Shown: positions 26,248-35,441, numbered from the stretch's first letter. The stretch: DNA of 64,000 nucleotides from Streptomyces sp. SCUT-3 (GCF_014083985.1 NZ_CP046907.1:1310501-1374500); one strand, 5' to 3'. The notes: generated by a model from the letters alone, not told the origin. Numbers and translations: made by a program.

Positions 26248-27111
26248 GTGGAACAGTTGGGCCTGGGGATCGGCTGGCGTCCGGAGATCGCGGACGCCGT
26301 GGAGGAGCTGGCCTCCGCGGAGGGGCCGGAGAGGGTCCGGTGGGTGGAGGTGGTGGCCGAGAACATATGCCCCGGCCACCTGCCCGACTCCCTGGTCCGG
26401 CTGCGCGGGCGCGGGGTGACCGTGGTGCCGCACGGGGTCTCGCTGGGCCTGGGCGGCGCGGAGCGGCCAGACCCGCAGCGGCTGGCGGCCCTGGCCGAGC
26501 GGGCCGAGGCGCTGGGAGCTCCCCTGGTGACCGAGCACATCGCGTTCGTCCGGGCGGGCGGGGCGGCGACCGGCTCCCCCCGCCTGGAAGCGGGCCACCT
26601 GCTGCCGGTGCCGCGCTCGCGCGACGCCTTGGAGGTGCTGGTGGAGAACGTGCGGATCGCCCAGGACTCGCTGCCGGTCCCGCTGGCGCTGGAGAACGTC
26701 GCGGCGCTGTTCGGCTGGCCGGACGACGACATGGGCGAGGGCGCCTTCCTGGCCGAGCTGGCCGGGCGGACCGGCGTGAAGCTGCTGGTCGACGTGGCCA
26801 ACCTGCACACCAACCGCGTCAACCGGGGCGAGGACCCGGTCGAGGCCCTGGACGCGCTGCCCGACGGGGCCCTGGCGTACGTGCACGTCGCCGGAGGGGC
26901 CGAGCGCGACGGGATCTGGCACGACACCCACGCCCACCCCGTGCCCGGCCCGGTGCTGGAGGTCCTGGAGGCGCTGTGCGAGCGGCACCGCCCGCCGGGC
27001 GTCCTGCTCGAGCGCGACGACGACTTCCCGCCGCTGCCGGAGCTGGCGGGCGAACTGCGGTCCGTGCGGCGGGTCCTGGAGCGGAGCGGGAGGAGCAGCC
27101 GTGTCGGGTGA
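26248..27111 (+). CDS. DUF692 / MNIO family protein
   Basis: A 287-residue TIM-barrel protein of the DUF692 family, now called multinuclear non-haem iron oxidases (MbnB, TglH, ChrH), which modify Cys or other residues of RiPP precursor peptides. Metal ligands are visible as [65 protein letters not shown] and [18 protein letters not shown] lies five bases before GTG 26248. The stop overlaps the next start by 11 bases. The usual nearby membrane-anchored Gly/Cys-rich candidate substrate (TIGR04222-type) is not in the window, so the peptide target is unknown. Confidence 0.87.
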   Translation: MEQLGLGIGWRPEIADAVEELASAEGPERVRWVEVVAENICPGHLPDSLVRLRGRGVTVVPHGVSLGLGGAERPDPQRLAALAERAEALGAPLVTEHIAFVRAGGAATGSPRLEAGHLLPVPRSRDALEVLVENVRIAQDSLPVPLALENVAALFGWPDDDMGEGAFLAELAGRTGVKLLVDVANLHTNRVNRGEDPVEALDALPDGALAYVHVAGGAERDGIWHDTHAHPVPGPVLEVLEALCERHRPPGVLLERDDDFPPLPELAGELRSVRRVLERSGRSSRVG

Positions 27112-27618
27112 GAAGCGTCCCTCGGCGGACGGAACAGGGGCCGGTGGGGCCGGCGGGGCCGGCGGGGCCGGCGGGATCGGCGGGGGACGGAGGGCGCCCG
27201 GCAGCGCCTGGCGCTCGCGCAGACGGCGCTGCTGTCGGCCCTCGTCGCGGGCACGCCCGTGCCCCCGGGCTTCGACCCGGCGCGGATGAAGGCCCAGAAG
27301 GCGGCCCTGGCCGCGAAGCGGGCGAACGTGGTGGCCAGGATCGCCCCGGAGCTGCCGCGGATCCTGGGGGACGGGTACCGGCCGGCGTTCCTGCGCCACG
27401 CCCACCGCACGCCGATGGACGGCGGCTACCGGCACGACGCGCTGGCGTTCGCCCGGGACGTGCTCGGCCGGGCCGAGCTGACCCGGCGCCAGCGCGGGGA
27501 GCTGGCGCAGTGGCTGTACGAGCGGTCCGGTCCGGCTCCCCGCCGGGGCGGGCGGATCGTCCGGCTGCTGGCCGGCCTGCGGACGGTCCGCGCCGACCGG
27601 CCGGCGCGCCGCGGCTGA
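27101..27618 (+). pseudogene. MNIO partner protein (SCO6045-like), frameshifted as read
   Basis: GTG 27101 has a strong GGAGGAG site and overlaps the DUF692 stop, but its frame ends near 27290. The conserved part reads in another frame: ARQRLALAQTALLSALVAG, TPVPPGFDPARMKAQKAALA, ELPRILGDGYRPAFLRHAH and LAQWLYERSG. It is open back past 27193 without a start until GTG 27259. One extra G in the five-G run at 27182-27186 joins both into a protein of about 172 residues with a Gly/Ala-rich N terminus. In other MNIO systems the partner helps recruit the peptide substrate. If the break is real, a 119-residue product from GTG 27259 is the fallback. Confidence 0.7.
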
Positions 27619-27717
27619 GCCGCGCGGGACCGTCCGAGGCCGCCCGGAGCCCCCGGAGCCGCGCGGGACCGCCCGCGGCCGCGCGGGACCGCCCACGGCC
27701 GTCCGGGACCGTGCACA
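27619..27717. repeat. Four imperfect 18-20-bp direct repeats
   Basis: Copies of GCCGCGCGGGACCGCCCG and variants start at 27619, 27658, 27678 and 27698; the last three are exactly 20 bp apart. They lie just after the MNIO partner gene and before the long inverted repeat. Confidence 0.65.
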
Positions 27718-27722
27718 ACGGC

Positions 27723-27800
27723 GTACGCCCCCGGCGGCCCGGGCCGCCGTCCCGTCCCGGCCGGGGCCGGGGGGAGCGGGCCGGGCCGCCGGGGGCGTAC
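27723..27800. terminator. Long inverted repeat between convergent genes
   Basis: A perfect 20-bp stem (27723-27742 with 27781-27800) encloses a 38-base GC-rich loop. It separates the MNIO operon from chdC, which converges on it, and probably terminates both. Confidence 0.65.
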
Positions 27801-27869
27801 CCGCGAACGGTGCCGGGGCGGCCAGGGGCGGGCCGAGGGCCGGGGAGGTCCGCCCGGGCCGGGTCCGTC

Positions 27870-28607
27870 TCAGGCCAGGCCGGCGACCAGTTCGGAGACG
27901 GCCTTGCGGCGGCCGGTGTAGAAGGGGACCTCCTCGCGCACGTGCATCCGCGCCCGGGAGCCGCGCAGGTGCCGCATGAGGTCGACGATCCGGTGCAGCT
28001 CGTCGGCCTCGAAGGCCAGCATCCACTCGTAGTCGCCCAGGGCGAAGGAGGCGACGGTGTTGGCGCGCACGTCCGGGAAGCCGCGTGCCATCTTCCCGTG
28101 CTCCGCCAGCATCTGGCGGCGCTCCTCGTCCTCCAGCAGGTACCAGTCGTAGGAGCGCACGAACGGGTAGACGCAGATGTAGTCGCGCGGGGTCTCGTCG
28201 GCCAGGAACGCCGGGATGTGGCTCTTGTTGAACTCCGCGGGGCGGTGCAGGGCCATGTTGGACCACACGGGTTCCAGGGCGCGGCCCAGGCGGGTGCGGC
28301 GGAACCGGTTGTAGGCGTCCTGCAGGGCGTCGGAGTCCTCGGAGTGCCACCAGACCATCACGTCGGCGTCGGCGCGCAGGCCGGAGACGTCGTAGGTGCC
28401 GCGCACCGTGACGCCCTTGGCGGCGAGCTGGTCGAACAGCTCCTGGACCTCGTCCGCCCAGCCGGCACGGTCCTCGGGCAGGGCCTCGCGCAGCCGGAAG
28501 ACGGACCACAGCGTGTAGCGGATGACCTGGTTGAGGTCACGGGCCTTGGGCCGGTCGCCCCGGTCGGGCGCGGCGCTCTTCTCGGATGCAGCAGTGCTCT
28601 CGGTCAT
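27870..28607 (-). CDS. chdC: Coproheme decarboxylase (HemQ)
   Basis: A 245-residue member of the chlorite-dismutase-like family. It converts coprohaem to haem b with hydrogen peroxide, the last step of the actinobacterial coproporphyrin-dependent pathway. Landmarks are [75 protein letters not shown], in which the WYLL Tyr region matches the catalytic Tyr, and [20 protein letters not shown]. Only four bases separate its ATG from the upstream hemG stop, so the two form an operon. Confidence 0.95.
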   Translation of the reverse strand: MTESTAASEKSAAPDRGDRPKARDLNQVIRYTLWSVFRLREALPEDRAGWADEVQELFDQLAAKGVTVRGTYDVSGLRADADVMVWWHSEDSDALQDAYNRFRRTRLGRALEPVWSNMALHRPAEFNKSHIPAFLADETPRDYICVYPFVRSYDWYLLEDEERRQMLAEHGKMARGFPDVRANTVASFALGDYEWMLAFEADELHRIVDLMRHLRGSRARMHVREEVPFYTGRRKAVSELVAGLA

Positions 28608-28611
28608 GGCC

Positions 28612-30071
28612 CTATTGTCCCGCGCCGCCGCAGGCGCCCGTGCCCGGGGTGCCCTCCAGCAGCGCGTCGGCGGCGCGCCGCGCGGAGCCGATGCAGGCGG
28701 GGATGCCGACCCCGTCGTAGAGGGCTCCGCACACCTGCAGTCCGGGGAGTCCGGCGACGTGCGCGCGGATGCGGGCGACCCTGTCGAGGTGGCCGACGGG
28801 GTACTGCGGCAGGCCGCGGTCCCAGCGGGTGACGCGGGCGGCGACCGGGGCCGCGGTCAGGCCGATCGCCTCGCCCAGGTCGTGCCGGGACAGCCGGACC
28901 AGGTCGGTGTCGTCGCGGAGCAGGTCGGCCTCCTCGCCGTGCCGTCCGACCGAGGTGCGCAGCACCAGCACGTCGGGGTCGGCGTCGCCCACCCAGCCCC
29001 ACTTGACGCTGGAGAACGTCGAGGCCTTGATGGTGCGGCCGTCGACCGGCGGCACCAGGAAGCCGCTGCCCCGCGGCTGCACGGCCAGGTCGCGGCGGCG
29101 GAAGGCCATGGTGACCAGTGCCATGCTCGCGTACTCCACCGGTGCCAGTTCGGCCGCGGCGCCGGGCGCCTCGGAGGACAGCAGCCGGGAGGCGGCCGCG
29201 GCGGGGACGGAGAGCACCACCGCGTCGGCGTCGAGCACCTCGGTGCCGTGCGGGGCGGAGGTCTCGACCTGCCAGCCGGACGCGGTGCGGCGCAGGGCGC
29301 GCGCCTCGGTGCCGGTGCGCACCTGGGCCCCGGCGGCCCGGCAGGCCTCGGCGACGGCCTGCGGCAGCCGCCCGACGCCGCCCTCGACGCCGAGGAAGAC
29401 CGGGCCCGCGTCCTGGGTGCGGGCGGCGGCCCGGTGGAGTTCCTCGCGGACGCCCGCGATCAGGGACCGGTGCGGTGAGCGGGCGATCTCGAACAGCTTG
29501 GGGACGGCGGCGCGCATCGAGATCTCGTGGGCGTTGCCCGCGTAGACGCCGCCCAGCAGCGGCTCGACCAGCCGGTCGACGACCTCGCGGCCGAGCCTCG
29601 CCTCCACGTAAGCGCCGACGGCGACGTCGTCCTCGACCGGGGTGCGCGGCAGCAGGTGGTCGAGCGGGATCCTGGCGAGTCCGGCCGGGGAGATCACGCC
29701 GGAGGCGGCCACCGGGCCGAGGTCCCCGGGACGCCCATGAGGTGGCCCTTGGGCATGGGCCGCAGCGCTCCCCTGGTCCACAGGGAGGCGCTCGCGGTGG
29801 CCGGGGGCTGCAGCGCGTCGGCCAGGCCGACGGCGCGGGCCAGGCCGACGGCCTCCGGGCGGCGGGCGAGCATCGACTCGGCCCCCAGGTCGACCGGGAC
29901 CCCCGCGATCTCGTCGGCGTACAGCTTGCCGCCGAGCCGGGAGGAGGCCTCCAGGACGGTGACCCGGGGCACTCCGCCCGAGGTCAGGAACCAGGCGGCG
30001 GCGAGGCCCGAGATGCCTCCTCCGACCACCACGACGTGCCGGGGAAGCGGGCCCGTGTGCGCAGCGCTCAT
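28612..30071 (-). pseudogene. hemG: Proto/coproporphyrinogen oxidase, frameshifted as read
   Basis: This FAD enzyme oxidises coproporphyrinogen III (in actinobacteria) before iron insertion. From ATG 30071 the frame gives HVVVVGGGISGLAAAWFLTS, VDLGAESMLARRPEAV and RPMPKGHLMGVPG. The rest lies in the neighbouring frame: DLGPVAASGVISPAGLAR, VEPLLGGVYAGNAHEISMRA, GVEGGVGRLPQAVAEACR and [20 protein letters not shown]. The break is at the four-base run 29724-29727 (CCCC on the plus strand). One more base restores a protein of about 486 residues. FAD-binding and C-terminal dinucleotide motifs are intact. The gene is followed at four bases by chdC. A sequencing error is likelier than loss. Confidence 0.9.
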
Positions 30072-30240
30072 GCCCCAACTCTTCCAGACGGGGCGGCGCC
30101 GCACGGCACCGGGGGCGCCCGCCGGAGGTGCCCGTTCCGCGTCCGGACCGTGACCTGTTCGGAACCCGCGTCCGGCAACCCGGACCCGGCGGGCCCCGTC
30201 GAACGGGGGACAGTCACGCCACCGACGCTGGGGGACCTTG

Positions 30241-31383
30241 ATGAACCGACCGGACACCGCCGCCGCGCCCCGTCCGAGAACCGCGGCGGCCGGCGCCGCC
30301 GTGCCCGCCCTGCTCCTGGCCGCCGTACTGGCCCTGGCCGGCTGCGGGGCGGCCGACACCGGCGCCGCCTCGAAGTCCGACTCGCAGGCGGCGCAGGCCG
30401 ACGCCCCCGGCCGGGGGGAGGGGGGTGCCGGGGCGGCCGCGCCGTCCTCGGCGCCCGGGGCGTCGGACGCGAAGGGCTCCCGGGGCGCGACGCCCCGGCC
30501 CGCGGCCTCCCACATCGTGCACACCGCCTCGCTGGAGGTGCGGGTCGACGCCATGGAGAAGGCGGCGGACTCCGCCCGCACCCTGGTCGACCGCGCCGAG
30601 GGGTACGTCGCCGACGAAGTCACGCGCGGCGGCTCCGGGGACGAGGACGAGGACTACTCGCGGATGACCCTCAAGGTCCCGCCCGCGCGGTACTCGCAGC
30701 TGCTCGACGACCTGGAGGAGCTCGGCGAGGTCGAGGAGCGCAAGGTCTCCTCGGAGGACGTCACCGGCCAGGTGGTCGACGTGGAGAGCCGGCTGAGGAC
30801 GCAGCGGGCGAGCGTGGAGCGGGTCCGCAAGCTGATGGACCGCGCCGAGGACCTCAGCGACGTGGTGACCCTGGAGGGGGAGCTGAGCAGGCGCCAGGCC
30901 GACCTGGAGGCGCTGGAGGCCCAGCTGGAGTCGCTGCAGGAGCGCACCGGCATGGCCACGGTCACCCTCACCCTCGTGACGGAGGGCGACAGCTCGCCGC
31001 GGGAGGACGACGAGGGCGTCTGGGACGCCTTCACCGGCGCGCTGGCGGACGGCTGGCACGCCTTCTACACGGCCTTCCGCGGCCTGCTCGTGATCGTCGG
31101 GTCGGTGCTGCCGTTCGCGGTGGTGCTGGCGCCGGTGGCGTGGCTGCTGCTCAGGAGGCGGCGCGCGAACGCGCCCGCGGCCGTCCCCGCCGCCCCGTCC
31201 GCCTCCCCGGCCGTCCCCGCTCCTGCGGGCGCGCCCGGGGCGGAGGCGAAGACCCCGTCGGGGGCGAAGGCCTCGTCGGGGGCGAAGGCCTCGTCGGGGG
31301 CGAAGACCCCGTCGGAGTCGGATGCCGGGGCCGCGCCCGGCGGTGCCCGGGACGGCGCCGCGGCCGAGGAGAGCCGCGGCTGA
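30241..31383 (+). CDS. DUF4349 lipoprotein
   Basis: A 380-residue surface lipoprotein with signal peptide PALLLAAVLALAGC and lipidated Cys35. An Ala/Ser-rich linker precedes the DUF4349 domain (about 95-300): HIVHTASLEVRVDAMEKAAD, RMTLKVPPARYSQLLDDLEE, and a long coiled coil around RLRTQRASVERVRKLMDRAE through LEALEAQLESLQERTG. A membrane helix (LLVIVGSVLPFAVVLAPVAW) near 283-305 and an Ala/Ser/Lys-rich cytoplasmic tail with an 18-bp repeat follow. Start ATG 30241 is preferred to TTG 30238. Anchored at both ends, it may span or tether to the envelope. Function unknown. Confidence 0.88.
   Translation: MNRPDTAAAPRPRTAAAGAAVPALLLAAVLALAGCGAADTGAASKSDSQAAQADAPGRGEGGAGAAAPSSAPGASDAKGSRGATPRPAASHIVHTASLEVRVDAMEKAADSARTLVDRAEGYVADEVTRGGSGDEDEDYSRMTLKVPPARYSQLLDDLEELGEVEERKVSSEDVTGQVVDVESRLRTQRASVERVRKLMDRAEDLSDVVTLEGELSRRQADLEALEAQLESLQERTGMATVTLTLVTEGDSSPREDDEGVWDAFTGALADGWHAFYTAFRGLLVIVGSVLPFAVVLAPVAWLLLRRRRANAPAAVPAAPSASPAVPAPAGAPGAEAKTPSGAKASSGAKASSGAKTPSESDAGAAPGGARDGAAAEESRG
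31246..31317 (+). repeat. Four tandem 18-bp coding repeats in the DUF4349 gene
   Basis: Units starting at 31246, 31264, 31282 and 31300 read GCGAAGRCCYCGTCGGGG, with the second and third identical. They encode Ala-Lys-(Thr/Ala)-(Pro/Ser)-Ser-Gly in the tail. A likely slippage tract with length variation. Confidence 0.85.
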
Positions 31384-31390
31384 CGCCCCT

Positions 31391-31418
31391 CCCCCGTCGC
31401 CCCGCGGGGCGACGGGGG
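31391..31418. terminator. Perfect 28-bp palindrome, bidirectional terminator
   Basis: The arms CCCCCGTCGCCCCG (31391-31404) and its complement (31405-31418) are contiguous. The element lies between the convergent DUF4349 and hemE genes. Confidence 0.75.
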
Positions 31419-31436
31419 TCCGCCGGTCCGCGGGTC

Positions 31437-32501
31437 CTACCGGACCTCGGTCACCGTGTGCACGAACTCGACGAGCCGGGTGAGCGCGTCCGGGTCGGTG
31501 GAGGGGAGCACGCCGTGGCCGAGGTTGAAGATGTGGCCCTCCAGCGAGGAGGCGGCGTGCAGCACCTCGCGGGCCTTGGTCTCCACGGCCTTCGTCGGGG
31601 CGAAGAGCACGGCCGGGTCGAGGTTGCCCTGCAGGGCCTTGCCCGGGCCCACGCGCTGCCCGGCCACGTCCAGCGGCACCCGCCAGTCCACGCCGACGAC
31701 GTCCGCGCCGGCCTCGCCCATCAGCCCGAGCAGCTCGCCGGTCCCGACGCCGAAGTGGATGCGCGGCACCCCGAGGCCGCCGACTGCGTCGAAGACCTTG
31801 GCGCTGTGAGCCATCACCGAGCGGCGGTAGTCGTCGGGGGCGAGGGCCCCGACCCAGGAGTCGAAGAGCTGGACGGCGGAGGCCCCGGCGTCGATCTGCA
31901 CCTTCAGGAAGGCGGCGGTGATGTCGGCGAGGCGGTCCAGCAGGGCGTGCCACAGCTCCGGCTCGCCGTACATCATGGCCTTGGTGTGCTCGTGGTTGCG
32001 CGAGGGGCCGCCCTCGACCAGGTAGCTGGCGAGCGTGAACGGGGCCCCGGCGAAGCCGATCAGCGGGGTGGCGCCCAGCTGCTCGGTGAGCATCCCGATC
32101 GCCTCAGTGACGTAGGAGACGTCGTCCGGCTCCAGGGGGCGCAGCCGCTGCAGGTCGGCGGCGGTGCGCACCGGTTCGGCGACGACCGGGCCGACGCCGG
32201 GCTTGATGTCGAGGTCGATGCCGATGGCCTTCAGCGGAACCACGATGTCGCTGAAGTAGATGGCGGCGTCGACCTTGTGCCGGCGGACCGGCTGCATGGT
32301 GATCTCGGCGACCAGGTCGGGGCGCATGCACGAGTCCAGCATGGCGATGCCCTCGCGCACCTTGAGGTACTCGGGCAGCGACCGGCCGGCCTGCCGCATG
32401 AACCACACGGGGGTGTGCGGCACCGGCTCTCGCCGGCAGGCCTTGAGGAATGCCGAGTCTGCGGTGGGTCGGCTGTCGCGGGGCTCCTGGTTCGCACTCA
32501 C
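31437..32501 (-). CDS. hemE: Uroporphyrinogen decarboxylase
   Basis: A 354-residue enzyme that removes four carboxyl groups from uroporphyrinogen III to give coproporphyrinogen III. The signature [15 protein letters not shown] lies at residues 31-45, and the catalytic Asp region is [10 protein letters not shown]. Other motifs are [29 protein letters not shown] and [16 protein letters not shown]. Start GTG 32501 is chosen because upstream codons look non-coding; no Shine-Dalgarno is present. It is divergent from the DUF3000 gene and completes three haem genes within 5 kb, but in a separate transcription unit from hemG-chdC. Confidence 0.95.
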   Translation of the reverse strand: MSANQEPRDSRPTADSAFLKACRREPVPHTPVWFMRQAGRSLPEYLKVREGIAMLDSCMRPDLVAEITMQPVRRHKVDAAIYFSDIVVPLKAIGIDLDIKPGVGPVVAEPVRTAADLQRLRPLEPDDVSYVTEAIGMLTEQLGATPLIGFAGAPFTLASYLVEGGPSRNHEHTKAMMYGEPELWHALLDRLADITAAFLKVQIDAGASAVQLFDSWVGALAPDDYRRSVMAHSAKVFDAVGGLGVPRIHFGVGTGELLGLMGEAGADVVGVDWRVPLDVAGQRVGPGKALQGNLDPAVLFAPTKAVETKAREVLHAASSLEGHIFNLGHGVLPSTDPDALTRLVEFVHTVTEVR

Positions 32502-32576
32502 GCACCGATCTTCGCACGACGGCCCACCGACCCGCCCACGGTGCCGCTCCTCCGCTGCTGCGGGGGCCCGGCCGCC

Positions 32577-32582
32577 TAGTCT
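32577..32582 (+). promoter_or_regulatory. -10 hexamer of a leaderless transcript
   Basis: TAGTCT ends seven bases before the ATG of the DUF3000 gene and no ribosome site is present. A good match to the TANNNT -10 of vegetative sigma factor. Confidence 0.6.
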
Positions 32583-32589
32583 TCCGGTC

Positions 32590-33210
32590 ATGGCTGCGGC
32601 TCATGGACACCTCCCGGAGGACGACACGATCCCCGCCGCGTTCCGGCGGGCGGTCGCCGGCCTGCACTCGGCCCGGGTCCGTTCCGAGGTCGGGCTGGAG
32701 ACGATGGGCGCGCCGAAACGGCTGGCCTCCTTCGCCCACGCGCTGACCGCCTCGGTCACGGTGGACGACGAGGAGCTGGCCGACGGGCGGCTGGTGCTGC
32801 TGCACGAGCCGGACGGGCACGAGGAGTGGCAGGGGTCGTTCCGCGTGGTGACGCTGACCCGCGCCGAGCTGGAGCCGGAGATGGCCTCGGACCCCCTGCT
32901 GCCCGAGGTGGCCTGGTCGTGGCTGACGGGGGCGCTGCACGCCCGCGGCGCACGGTTCGCCGCGCCGAGCGGGACCGTCTCCCACACCTCCTCCCACTAC
33001 TTCGGCGCGCTGTCGCAGAGGCCGGCGTCGACGCAGATCGAGATCCGGGCGTCGTGGACCCCGCTGGAGGGCCCCGACGGGGTGCCGGACACCGCCGCGC
33101 ACCTGGCGGCCTGGTGCGACCTGCTGTGCACGGGCGCGGGGCTGCCGCCGGCGCCCGCCGAGCAGGGGATCGTCCCGATGCCCGCGCGGCGCGACCGCTT
33201 CACCCGCTGA
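32590..33210 (+). CDS. DUF3000 domain-containing protein
   Basis: A 206-residue actinobacterial protein that makes up one DUF3000 domain. Conserved pieces are [82 protein letters not shown] and [13 protein letters not shown]. No membrane segments or catalytic motif is evident. From memory it sits next to hemE and upstream of a regulator and RNase D in other streptomycetes too. Function unknown. Confidence 0.93.
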   Translation: MAAAHGHLPEDDTIPAAFRRAVAGLHSARVRSEVGLETMGAPKRLASFAHALTASVTVDDEELADGRLVLLHEPDGHEEWQGSFRVVTLTRAELEPEMASDPLLPEVAWSWLTGALHARGARFAAPSGTVSHTSSHYFGALSQRPASTQIEIRASWTPLEGPDGVPDTAAHLAAWCDLLCTGAGLPPAPAEQGIVPMPARRDRFTR

Positions 33211-33313
33211 ACCCCGGGGCCCCGCCCCACCGGGCCGCGCCCCGCCGGGCCGCGCGTCTTTACCCGCTGGGCCACGCGCCACACCCGTCGGCCGACAGCG
33301 GTCATCCCAAAGA

Positions 33314-33330
33314 GGGAATTGTCCCAATTC
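33314..33330. promoter_or_regulatory. Small inverted repeat before the orphan response regulator
   Basis: GAATTG (33316-33321) and CAATTC (33325-33330) flank TCC in an otherwise GC-rich 251-base gap. GGGA...TCCC overlaps it. It lies about 130 bases upstream of the regulator start and could be a regulator site. The rest of the gap shows only short GC direct repeats (33211-33260). Confidence 0.35.
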
Positions 33331-33461
33331 ATGCGCAGACGGACACGATCTTTTCCTCAAGGATCGGGCGTCGGGTGCCGAAGCAGGAAATGACCCTTTC
33401 CACCGCGGAGGTCCGAAATTCCCCGACGGGCTTCCGCGACCGCCACGAAACAGGAGGCCCG

Positions 33462-34124
33462 GTGTCGGTTCTTCTCGAGCACCCCACAAGCCTGGTCGCC
33501 TACCGCCCGAACAAGCCGACGGCCATGGTTGTCGTGGGCGACCCCCGAGTGCGCAGCACCGTCACCCGCCATCTGTGGGCCCTGGGTGTCCGTGACGTGA
33601 TCGAGGCGTCGTCCATCGCCGAGGCCCGGCCCCGGGTCGGAACGCCCCGGGACATCTGCGTCGCCGATGTCCACCTCCCCGACGGATCCGGTCTGACCCT
33701 CCTCGCCGAGACGCGCGCGGCGGGCTGGCCCAACGGACTCGCCCTGTCCGCCGCCGACGACATCGGCGCGGTGCGCGACGCCCTCGCCGGCGGCGTCAAG
33801 GGCTACGTGGTCACCGGCACCCGCAACAACGTCGGCCACCTCACCCGCCCCGGTGCCGCTCCGATCGGGGCGGCCGCGGCCGCCCGGATGCGGCGGGCAC
33901 CGGGCGCCGCCGGGCAGCCCGGCGGCTACCGGGAGCTCTCCGGCCGCGAGGTCGAGGTGCTCCGGCTGGTCGCAGAGGGCCAGTCCAACAAGGCCATCGG
34001 CGTCTCGATGGGCCTGTCCGCACTCACCGTCAAGAGCCACCTCGCCCGCATCGCCCGCAAGTTGGGCACCGGTGACCGGGCCGGAATGGTCGCCGTCGCC
34101 CTGCGCACCGGCATCATCCACTGA
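33462..34124 (+). CDS. Orphan LuxR-type response regulator with atypical receiver
   Basis: A 220-residue regulator. The receiver-like domain (20-130) has the phosphoacceptor-position Asp69 in CVADVHLPDGSG. Its first acidic cluster is reduced to GDP, and the conserved Lys after strand 5 is replaced (GYVVTGT instead of GYLLKD). The LuxR helix-turn-helix (150-215) is intact: LSGREVEVLRLVAEGQSNKA, then LSALTVKSHLARIARKLGTG. No kinase gene is nearby. CAGGAGG lies five bases before GTG 33462. Missing pocket residues suggest control other than by normal phosphorylation, for example by a small ligand or by abundance. The target genes are unknown. Confidence 0.9.
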   Translation: MSVLLEHPTSLVAYRPNKPTAMVVVGDPRVRSTVTRHLWALGVRDVIEASSIAEARPRVGTPRDICVADVHLPDGSGLTLLAETRAAGWPNGLALSAADDIGAVRDALAGGVKGYVVTGTRNNVGHLTRPGAAPIGAAAAARMRRAPGAAGQPGGYRELSGREVEVLRLVAEGQSNKAIGVSMGLSALTVKSHLARIARKLGTGDRAGMVAVALRTGIIH

Positions 34125-34143
34125 CCTCCTCCCCCTCCCGGGC

Positions 34144-34174
34144 GTCCGCCGACGGAACGTTTCCGTCGGCGGAC
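34144..34174 (+). terminator. Rho-independent terminator after the orphan regulator
   Basis: A perfect 14-bp stem (34144-34157 with 34161-34174) has a three-base loop and is followed by a short GTTTG. It lies 20 bases after the regulator stop and before the RNase D promoter. Confidence 0.8.
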
Positions 34175-34190
34175 GTTTGCCGTGCACAGC

Positions 34191-34196
34191 TACCCT
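34191..34196 (+). promoter_or_regulatory. -10 hexamer of a leaderless rnd transcript
   Basis: TACCCT ends six bases before the RNase D GTG at 34203, with no Shine-Dalgarno. Confidence 0.55.
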
Positions 34197-34202
34197 TGAC
34201 GG

Positions 34203-35441
34203 GTGACCGACGCCCAAGAGACCGCAATAGACGAAACCCCGGCGCCGGTCCCGCTGCTGGATCCGCGCGAGGGCATCCCGCCGGTGATCGCCAGCCAGGA
34301 GGCCTTCGCCGCGACGGTGGACGCCTTCGCATCGGGCACCGGCCCGGTCGCTGTCGACGCCGAGCGCGCTTCCGGCTACCGCTACGGCCAGCGGGCCTAC
34401 CTGGTCCAGCTGCGCCGTGCCGGAGCGGGTACCGCGCTGATCGACCCCGTCGCCTGCCCCGACCTGTCCCCCCTGGGCCGGGTGATCGGCGACGCCGAGT
34501 GGGTACTGCACGCCGCCGGCCAGGACCTGCCCTGCCTGGGCGAGGTCGGCATGCGCCCGGCAGCCCTGTTCGACACCGAGCTGGCCGGGCGCCTGGCCGG
34601 CTTCGCCCGGGTCGGCCTGGGCGCCATGGTGGAGAAGGTCCTCGGCTACACCCTGGAGAAGGGCCACTCGGCGGTCGACTGGTCCACCCGTCCGCTGCCC
34701 GAGCCGTGGCTGCGCTACGCCGCGCTCGACGTCGAACTGCTGGTGGACCTGCGGGACGCGCTCGAGGAGGAGCTGGCCGGCCAGGGCAAGCTGGTGTGGG
34801 CCCGGCAGGAGTTCTCGGCGCTGGCCGCCGCCCCGCCACCGCTGCCTCGCGTGGACCCCTGGCGCCGCACCTCCGGCGTGCACAAGGTGCGGCGGCGCCG
34901 GCAGCTGGCCGTCGTGCGGGAGCTGTGGACGACCCGGGACCGGATCGCCCGGGAGCGGGACGTCTCCCCCGGCCGGGTGCTCCCCGACGCCGCCATCGTG
35001 GCGGCGGCCCTCGCCGTTCCGGCGGACACCCGTGCGCTCGCCGCGCTGCCCGGGTTCAACCAGCGCGCGGGCCGCGCCAGGCTGGAGACGTGGCAGGCCG
35101 CGGTGGACCGCGCGAAGGCGCTGGCCGAGCGGGACCTGCCGCAGCACACGGCCCCCGCGCACGGCCCGCCCCCGCCGCGCGCCTGGGCCGACAAGGACCC
35201 GGCCGCCGCGGCGCGCCTGTCCGCCGCCCGGGCCGCGGTCACCGCGCTGGCCGAGGAGCTGGGGATGCCGCAGGAGAACCTGGTCTCCCCCGACTCGGTG
35301 CGGCGGGTGTGCTGGGAGCCCCCGGCCGACCCGACCCCGCAGTCCGTCGCACAGGCGCTGACCGCCCTCGGTGCCCGCCCCTGGCAGGTGGAGCAGGTCT
35401 CCGCGCTGCTCGCCGGCGCCCTCGCCCGCGGCGCGGGCTGA
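34203..35441 (+). CDS. rnd: Ribonuclease D
   Basis: A 412-residue 3'-5' exoribonuclease of the DEDD-y class that trims stable RNA 3' ends. Exo I is VAVDAERASGYRYGQRAYLV (Asp, Glu), Exo II is VLHAAGQDLPCL (Asp), and Exo III is WLRYAALDVELLVDL (Tyr and Asp), in the first 190 residues. One HRDC domain follows (about 225-300), as in other RNase D proteins. The C-terminal third is a second helical HRDC-like region typical of actinobacterial members. Translation is likely leaderless. Confidence 0.93.
   Translation: MTDAQETAIDETPAPVPLLDPREGIPPVIASQEAFAATVDAFASGTGPVAVDAERASGYRYGQRAYLVQLRRAGAGTALIDPVACPDLSPLGRVIGDAEWVLHAAGQDLPCLGEVGMRPAALFDTELAGRLAGFARVGLGAMVEKVLGYTLEKGHSAVDWSTRPLPEPWLRYAALDVELLVDLRDALEEELAGQGKLVWARQEFSALAAAPPPLPRVDPWRRTSGVHKVRRRRQLAVVRELWTTRDRIARERDVSPGRVLPDAAIVAAALAVPADTRALAALPGFNQRAGRARLETWQAAVDRAKALAERDLPQHTAPAHGPPPPRAWADKDPAAAARLSAARAAVTALAEELGMPQENLVSPDSVRRVCWEPPADPTPQSVAQALTALGARPWQVEQVSALLAGALARGAG

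Noticed and set aside
27619-27720. CRISPR-like array
   Set aside because: Repeats are adjacent without unique spacers of constant length and there are no cas genes.
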